64,000 nt of DNA from Ashinkailepas kermadecensis. Taxonomy: Eukaryota; Arthropoda; Thecostraca; Neolepadidae. The stretch covers positions 62,001 through 126,000 of the forward strand of contig JAOTOM010004609.1 in assembly GCA_034440615.1 (NCBI GenBank), given 5' to 3'. Both the position numbers and the translations under genes were made by a program. Shown one piece after another: positions 11,201 through 20,200 of the stretch (position 1 is the first letter of the stretch; the number at the start of each line of letters is the position of its first letter). Under the pieces are notes generated by a model. It had not been told where the DNA came from. It made no database searches and worked only from the letters and a program-made list of their open reading frames with translations.

Positions 11201-14200
11201 GGCTACATTTCTGCTCACCCCGAGCGTGTTGCAATGCACCTGACCCTGAGCTCAACGGTCTAGGATGGACATAGTATTATAGCTGCCCGACCTCCCCCTG
11301 ATCGGTAGTTCATGTGGTAAGGAAGTAACCTTTTCCCCATCACCCGGTCTTCACTGCACTGCAGGCCCAGTACACCGCTCTCCGCCTGACCGGTTGCCCA
11401 AGGTAGGGAGGTATCCCTTCCCCATTGCCAGGCCCTCACAATCTGCGTGCGAGATCCGGTACACCGCCGTCCGCCTCACCAATTATCCAGGGTAGGAAAG
11501 TAGCCCTTCCCCATCGCCGGGTCCTCACAGTCTGCAGGCTAGGTCCAGCACACCGCTCTCCGCCGGACCTGTTGTCCAGGTTAGGCGTAGCAGCGCCTCC
11601 GGGCTGAGTCGTCTGTGCGAGGTTCGGTGGACTGTCGAAAGTCACAGACCAGAAATCTGAAAATAGTGTTTAATACAATGTCCGGGCATTCTTTTTTTTT
11701 TCGTGGAGCTCAGGCTATCAGGCAATGGCGTGAAAACCCGCGATGATCTCGACACCACAATTGGGCGGTATGACAAGTTGTAAGGTGCCGATATTGTGTA
11801 TCGGCGTGCCGATCGTGCGGACAATTGTGACATGTGTGGCGCACGCGGCAGATCGCCCGGCCAGTCGATCTTCCGATCGCCGAGCAAACAGCGCGGCCGA
11901 GGTGCGGGTGGTGTGCGCGGCCGGGGGTTCGTGCCACAGTCGGCGGCGGCCGTCCGCACCGCTGCCGGCCACCGCAGGCCAGTGGAGGTCAGTACTGTGT
12001 GGCCAGTGGCCAGTAGTCAGTGACCATTGGTCAGTGATCGTTGGTCGGTAGTCAGTAGTCAGTGACCATTGGTCAGTACTCTGTGGTCAGTGGTCAGTGA
12101 TCATTGGTCGGTAGTCAGTGATCATTGGTCGGTTGATCGACTGCATAGTCGAGTGGCTGGTGGCTTCGCGTTAGATGCTGACGCACGTGAGAGATGGCAT
12201 GCTACCTTGACATGCTGGCATGCTGTGCATATAACTGACCTCTATGGCTGGTCATCTGTGGCCTGGCCGTTCCCCGTGTTCGGCGTCGGCTGACGATGTT
12301 GACGACAGCTGACATCGTGCCGCGGACCTGCTGCCCCGTGTTCGGCTTCGGCTGACGATGCTGTCGGTGGCCGGTTTCAGATGCGCACCCTACTCGACAT
12401 ACCCCCGGATCTGGAGCTCGTGCTCACTAACCCGTGCACGCTGAAACCCATGCGGAGCTCGGTACAGGTAGTGACGTCGGCGACGGCCGGTGCCTCTGTG
12501 CTGTCCGGAAGCGTCCGCTACATTGTCCGCTCGTTTAACTGTCGTTTGCTTCTGTGCTGTGCTGTGCTGTTCTGTTCTGTGCTGTGCTGTGCTGTGCTGT
12601 GCTGTGCTGTGCTGTGCTGTGCTGTTCTGTTCTGTTCTGTTCTGTGCTGTGCTGTTCTTTGTTGCTTTGTTTGCGTCGGGCCGCCGTCTCAGCATTTGCC
12701 GGGATTCAGCTACTGCACCTGCTTCATCTTCGTTCCCTTGTTGTTGCGGCTGTGGTAGTGTATCACCACGTCCAAGCTCTGATTGATGTTTATATTCAGG
12801 AGCAGCGCCAACGGCGGGACGATTGTGAGAAGTGTCATCCGAACTTTTGCCGAATTAAACACAGTTTCCATGGGCGCCGCATGGAGGAAATGCACATCCC
12901 CTCCCCCTCGTCGCCCCATCATATTCTGCAGGTGGCGGAACCATTACCCACATCGTATGTCGCAGTTTTTTTAGCGTGGGATGCCTTTGCCAGTCATCTT
13001 ACTTCGCTTAGCCTCTGACCAGGTGCGTACCGTTCATATCCACCTGTCGTTGCCGATGTGAGTTCTAACCCAACCCCGAGTGCTTTGTTCGCTGTGACCA
13101 CTTGCCTTCGGTTTTAATTGCTTTCATTATTTTGCCAATGAAACGTTTTGCCCTGCATGAGCTTGCAACAATGTACGCCCGACATTCGTCTCAGTTCACG
13201 ACTTGCATAGGTATGTAAATACGTTTGTGCATATGAACAATGCGCGTAAGATCATTTGCGTATGCAATGTTCTGCGTATGCAATGATCTGCGTATGCGGT
13301 GATCTGCGTATGCGGTGATCTGCGTATGCAAGTATTTGCTAGTGTAGACAGTTGTGTGTGGGCACATTCGCGACATGAATACGTGCGTGTAGGACGGAAT
13401 TAAAATAATGTTTTTTTCATTAGTTGTGATATGTCAAAACGAGCACAGTAGGATGTCGAAATTTGCCATGGAATCAGTGTCATTAAAATGTTTTTGATGT
13501 GTTTTGATGTTTTTTTGTATTTTCGGTGACTCAAATTTGAGCCAATGGTTTAGATACTTTTGACTGCTTTTATCATTTGTTGTGAGATTCATAATTTAAA
13601 AAGAGGTATTCAGGATAGAGAGCATAATAACTATGTCATAAACTGGTATTGTATACCATATCACATTATAGGTCATTCCTTTACTTGAAATTGCATTGCG
13701 AAATGCTCGTGTATCACCATTCCTTATCGAGGGCATGCACATGCTACTTATAAACGAGATACTGTTAGAGAGGAGACATGAAGACTTCATAAGCATGCAT
13801 CAAGGAACAAGATGTCGATACTTCTTGGAGAAGGGTGTAGATTGAGTGTTCAGAAAGTGGCATTTTCCACCCTATTTCACGAATAATTTATCATTGGGAT
13901 AGGAGCAATTGTGATGCGCACGTGTGCGGGTCGGGGTGTTGGTGACGTGACTGCTTCCCCGGAAACAGGACATACGTTTGTCGATGAATGGGCCATGCGT
14001 CACGTCGCCTCACGCGTGGTGACCTCCGTTGGGCCTGCTCCCTGCTCTGACGTGGTCGGAGTGCCAGGCACCGTCCTGGCAGCGGGATGTTGACGCACAC
14101 TCGCTCGTCGAGGATGATGAAGTTTTTCTTCTGTCCAGATCCTGCACGACCTGTGCACCAACAACAAGTGGGGCGAGCCGCACTACCAGCTTCACTCGAC

Positions 14201-17200
14201 CACCAAGCAGACGATGCAGGCAGACCCTCCTATCCAGCTGTTCCTCTACAAGGTTGGCTGACCACCTCGGGCGCCTGACGTCACTCGATTTGTTCTGTTT
14301 ATAGTTTTGCAATGTGTACTTTTTAACTCTTGCGCCGGACAGTTCTGTTGCGCCGATTCTCAGAATGTTGCGATGTTTTCCTAACTCATCTTTGACGTTT
14401 CTGTGTACCTTTGGATGTTTGTGCTGTTTTCTGCTAGCCACATGTGGTTTGAATAATATTTGTTAGGGCTTATATGCAGTGTCTACGCGTGCTTCGGAGA
14501 TAACATCATCCATGTGTGGGTATGCAGATTTCACGTTTTTCTTCTAATCTCGCAAAGCAGCAGTAACACTGCCGATTTTCTGAATAGATAACTGCGTCTC
14601 ACTAAGCTTAAGTGGAACCTGCGCTGACCTTCAACCACTGAAGGCTTTGCCGGCCAATGACCTGTTACCCACTGTTGACCTGACGCCCGCTATTGAACTA
14701 ACGATTTCGGACCTGATGGCGTCCAACCGAACCCACACAGATGATGGTACCCTGTGTACGACACGACTATATGCTTCTGACCTGACCTGACCTGACCTGA
14801 GCCATGGCATGCTGCAACAGGTAGTAATACTCTGCCTCTCCATAACAGCACGCTTCTGCATTTACCTGGCTTATAGCTTACCACCACAAGTAATGCCCAG
14901 TCTGTCGTGGGGACGAGTGGTCTAGGGGTAAGATGCTCGTCTCACAATCGAAAGGTTGTGGGTTCGAGTCTCACCTGTCGTTACTCTTCGCCCGCGACCA
15001 ATCGACGTGAGAGATTGGCGACGCTACATGACTCAACGGTCGACGTGTCGTAAAACCAATAACCAGTCTGTCGTCAGACCACGACACGTTTGTGACCTAA
15101 TCTCACCTGATCCATGGCTCTCCAGCCAGACTACTTCACTCTCCTGACCTGACCTGACCTGCGGCAGGTAATTGTGCCCAGTCTGCCGTCAGAATACACG
15201 TTCCTGACCTGACTTGACCTGACCTGCAGCAGGTGACTACCCAGTCTACCGCCCGACTACACGCTCCTGACCTGCCCTGACCTGCGGCAGGTGACTGTAC
15301 CCAGTCTGCCGCCCGACTACACGCTCCTGATCTGACCTGACCTGCAGCAGGTGACTACCCAGTCTGCCGTCCGACTACACGCCCCTGACCTGATCTGACC
15401 TGACCTGCAGCAAGTGACTGCACTCAGTCTGCCGCCCGACCACACGCTTCCGACCTGACCTGATCTGACCTGACCCGCGGCAGGTGACCGTACCCAGTCT
15501 GCCGCCCGACTACAACACGTTCCAGGGCAGTCGTCTGAGCGTGAGCCCGGAGGAGGCGCGGGTGCTGGCGGCTGAGGCCGCTCTCGGTCAGATGGGCGTA
15601 CCGTTTGACAACGGTCAGTGATGGTGATCATCTGCGGTGTGTCAGATCACCACGTGTCATGTACAATCTCCACACTCACCCCCGACTGTGTGAAGGTGAA
15701 GCACCACTCGCTCCCGTTATTGGCCGATTACAGCTGCCCCGGGAGCTCAGTTGATTAGAGCGCTGCCCTGCATTGGTCTCCTCTGTCCTGACAAGGCAGG
15801 GTTCGAGTCGCTTGACTCGCTCGCGTTTATCCCCCGGCTGAGGTCAGTTGGCGACTGGCCCAATGACGCCAGGGACAAGCTACCGAGGTGCCGTGTCAGT
15901 GCATTGACGGCACGTTAAACTCTCCATGTAAATTCTGCCGTTGAACTGGAATTCATGGATTCGAGTGGTTCGACCAGAGTTCACGTAACACGCTCTGCTT
16001 AGCAATAGGACCCTGGTCCGTAATGAGACCCAGCAATAATTCTGACGCAATTCAAAAAATATATATATTATGCATTCCCGTATTGTCCCTGTACCTTGCA
16101 CTTACCATGGAACGACCTGTTTATTAAGCTGCCTCAACACCCGACCAAGCCTGCTGCTTCGCGTGTACACCACGATGTTCCGATACTCGTATCGAGCCCT
16201 GCATTTGCGCAGTGCTTGCTACAATTGGCATACTCTGTATAGCTGGGACGTCGCCGCACTTATAGCGGTCGCCATCTTTTTCTACAGCACCCTTCTATGG
16301 CAGAACTGTACTGAGGAAGTTGGGCTGGAACACAGCAAACTACTTTGATACAAATATCTAGTACGCACAAAGTTGAATTTTTCCTCATTTGCCAAATATG
16401 TGCACCAGGTGTTACAACTTTGCCAATGGCAATTTTGACCGCTAGCTCTGTCAGGCAATGGACACATGTCCTACATATGTCATACCCTGGTGTCAGCCTG
16501 GCTCAGTCTGTGGTCAGTTTGACACTGTGCTGTCAGCCTGCCACTGCCTGTGATCAGCCTGGCACTGTCCGTAATCAGTCTGACGCTGCTGCGATCAGCC
16601 TGCATTGCCCGCGGTCAGCCTGACGCTACAGTGAGCCTGAGGCTATCCGCAGTCAGCCTGTCACTGTCTGGTGTCAGCCTGACAGGCGGTCTGTCACGAC
16701 AGGCGAGGCGCCGGGCTCTCCGCCCCAGGCGATCCTGGCGCGACCCCTGGTGACGCCGGGCGGCTACACAACGCCTCCCAACACCAGCCCGGCCGGCTTC
16801 GGCGCCGGCTACCAGCTGCTGTACAACCCCTGCCTCTTCGGCAAGATGATCCGTGAGTACGGCTGGTGTCAACCGTCTGCGATCCTTCTCCCATGTCTGA
16901 CCGGTCCCTCAGTCTGAAGCCCGTCCGCCAGGCCCATGACCCGTCCCACGTGTCTGACCGGTCCCTCAGTCTGAGGCCCACCCGCCTAGTCCATGACCCG
17001 TCCCACGTGTCTGACCGGTCCCTCAGTCTGAAGCCCGTCCGCCAGGACCATGACCCGTCCCACGTGTCTGACTGGTCTCTCCGCAGTCTTATGCCCGTCT
17101 GCCAGGCCCATGACCCGTCCCACGTGTCTGACCGGTCCCTCAGTCTGAGGCCCACCCGCCTAGTCCATGAGCCGTTCCACGTGTCTGACTGGTCTCTCCG

Positions 17201-20200
17201 CAGTCTTATGCCCGTCCGCCTGGCCTGCACCAGTCGCTAGAGCCGTGAGGGCCAGTCAATGACATAGCTGTCTCTTCATCATTGTTCTGCTAATTTCGTT
17301 GTGTCATAGTTGACCCGTGGGGTGCCGTACGTGTACGGTGCTGAGAAGCAAAAAGTTGTTAGCAATGGTGTGCATTCAATACATTCAATGAAGGACTCCC
17401 AACTACATCACCAGGCAACATATTCCACTAATCAACCATCCTTAGACTGACAACTTGTTGGCATTGAACTGTCCTGCACTTTGACTTGCCTAACCAGACG
17501 TGATGATCCGTATGTGAAACTTTAAATAAAATAGCATCATCCAGATTGACATTATGTAACCCTTTTCTACCCCACGCATCTCAATCCTATCACATCTTAA
17601 TCTCCTTTACTTGACCGAGTGCAAATATAATGTCAGGTATTCCCAAACATTGTACATTTCCTAGTCTGCTGGAAAAACTTTGCGCTGCACTCATTCTAGC
17701 ATATCAATATATCTTTATAAGGGTTTCATGCCTGTACACAAAAACAAATATTGTGTACAGGTGTGTGCGATCCCACTCGGAATATTCTGAGTGGGAATGG
17801 GGATATTCCTATCCCACATATGCAGGTAAGTTAATGCAAGGCTTCTAGTGTAGGCTTCCGAAAATTGTTGGGAAGGCACAAGACATAAAGGCAATGGGCT
17901 GCCTCACGTAGATGGGGGCATATCACACAGGTTTTCGTGTTAAAAGTTAAAATCCAACAATCCCATCCAAAATCTGTGGCGACGCCAATGGTGTCGAATT
18001 CCACGTTGCTGAGTGTATAATTCATGGAGGCCTCAAACCATAAGATAAAATTGGATGTGAATTTACCTATATATAAATGATATACACTGAAGCGGAACTA
18101 GTTATTCCGGGTTGTTTACCCACTTTACATACCCAGCGCCGACCCCGCGTTTGGCCTCACGCCTTTTACTAAAGATTTCCGTGGAGGGGAGCACTCAAAT
18201 GAGTATTCCCGTATTTGTTGCGGTCTCCACAAGGAGGCCTACTTCAGAAGATGAAAACAGAGTCCAGACCCGCGTCCATGCCCGCTCGATGTTCCCAAGC
18301 GTGGGTCTGCGGGCGCACAGCGGTTGGCTGGTGTGGCCGCGGTGGCGACGCGGCCGGACGGAGAAGCGTGGGCAGAGGTGTCACCGGGATTCGGAGCAGA
18401 GTCCAAAATAATAGGCATAACCGTTCCCACTGTTTCTAGCAGTCCTTCGTGGCATGTTTGTATGGGTGCAGCCCACAATTTCGCGTGTGGGGCGAATGTA
18501 GAAAATATATGGTGTAGACATGTCGCGGGCGGCGACTCACCCTGCCCACCCTGTCTGCCGGTCGTGTCTGACGGGAGGCTGGTGCGGACTGCTGGGCACC
18601 GACTGCGACTGGGCCGGGCCAGTCAATGAGACAGCTGTCTCTTCATCATTGTTCTGCTAATTCCGTTGTGTCAAAGTTGACCCGTGGGGTGCCGTGCGTG
18701 TGCGGTGCTGAGAAGCAGGAAGTCGTCAACCTGTTACATACCCTTGAAAATTACTTCCTACCTGTTACAAGATATTTTCCAGAGCTGGTAGCATCCTCAC
18801 GTTAGGGCCTATTCTGACATAGTAGCTGGGGGGTTCCTGGCGGACCCCGCTCCCCTCTCCGCCCAGTCAGTAAAAAGTTTTCCCCACTGCTTTAGCATTG
18901 CTGGCGGTGGAGCGGAGTCCGGCTGGGATGATGATCCTGCAACCACCAATGATCGCGACCTCATATTCAAAATTCCTAAATAGACCCCCAGGCTCGCGGC
19001 AAAATTTGGCATTTGTGTTTGCGCTTTCCGTCGACAGATAGCAGAAGTGTGCGCGTGTTGGCAACCCCGTTCTAGTGGTTTATCCTGGTTCTAAGGACGC
19101 TTGTGTGACATTCTAAAACTGTGTCATACCAGCTAATCGCTGTGTCACACCAGCCAATCGCCACCGCTTCCAACTCCTATGGGTGGTTAGAACAGCGCTG
19201 TGACAGAGCTGGCGAGGTTTTGCCGCAGGGCGCACTGGTGCACATCTAGCAACAATCGTCTGATAGCGATGTATGCACGCATGTCCAAGGGAACGTGAAC
19301 ATGAGCTCTACCCAGCCTGCCGTTTTGCTTTATTTAGCCCGTATTTTACGTCTAATTCTGTCGCATACCCCGGATGGCTAGTTGGCGGGTTTTTGCTCCT
19401 CTGGTGCGGTAGCATGTGTCATGGTTGACATACCCCGGATGGCTAGTTGGCGGGTTTTTGCTCCTCTGGTGCGGTAGCATGTGTCATGGTTGACATACCC
19501 CGGATGGCTAGTTGGCGGGTTTTTGCTCCTCTGGTGCGGTAGCATGTGTCATGGTTGACATACCCCGGATGGCTAGTTGGCGGGTTTTTGCTCCTCTGGT
19601 GCGGTAGCATGTGTCATGGTTGACATACCCCGGATGGCTAGTTGGCGGGTTTTTGCTCCTCTGGTGCGGTAGCATGTCATGGTTGACATACCCCGGATGG
19701 CTAGTTGGCGGGTTTTTGCTCCTCTGGTGCGGTAGCATGTGTCATGGTTGACATACCCCGGATGGCTAGTTGGCGGGTTTTTGCTCCTCTGGTGCGGCAG
19801 CATGTGTCATGGTTGACATGTTCGGTGGAATGCGGCTATGAATACGTCACCATTGACCCGTGGAGGCATGTGGCATGGTTGACCTGTGACTACTCGGTCC
19901 TGTACGGCGACACGCACCCCATGGCTGACCAGTGATGACTACTCGGTCCTGTACGGCGACACGCACCCCATGGCTGACCAGTGATGACTACTCGGTCCTG
20001 TACGGCGACACGCATCCCATGGCTGACCTGTGATGACTACTCGGTCCTGTACGGCGACACGCATCCCATGGCTGACCTGTGACGACTACTCGGTCCTGTA
20101 CGGCGACACGCACCCCATGGCTGACCTGTGATGACTACTCTGTCCTGTACGGCGACACGCACCCCATGGTTGACCTGTGATGACTACTCGGTCCTGTACG

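Larger units (their letters stand above)
17251..18717. repeat. ~100-bp direct repeats flanking a LINE/exon-copy segment
   Basis: 17251-17352 and 18617-18717 share CCAGTCAATGA...CAGCTGTCTC through GGTGCTGAGAAGCA at roughly 90% identity. They bracket the LINE-derived repeat and the exon 16 copy. Confidence 0.75.

Noticed and set aside
12381..12758. 125-codon plus ORF with an ATG start
   Set aside because: Only the first 29 codons are an exon; after the GTAGTG donor the frame runs into the TGTGC pentamer repeat.
14909..14990. Functional tRNA gene at the SINE head
   Set aside because: A and B boxes are present but the anticodon arm does not pair well, a body and tail follow, and target-site duplications flank the whole unit. 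The same applies at 47492 and 52805.
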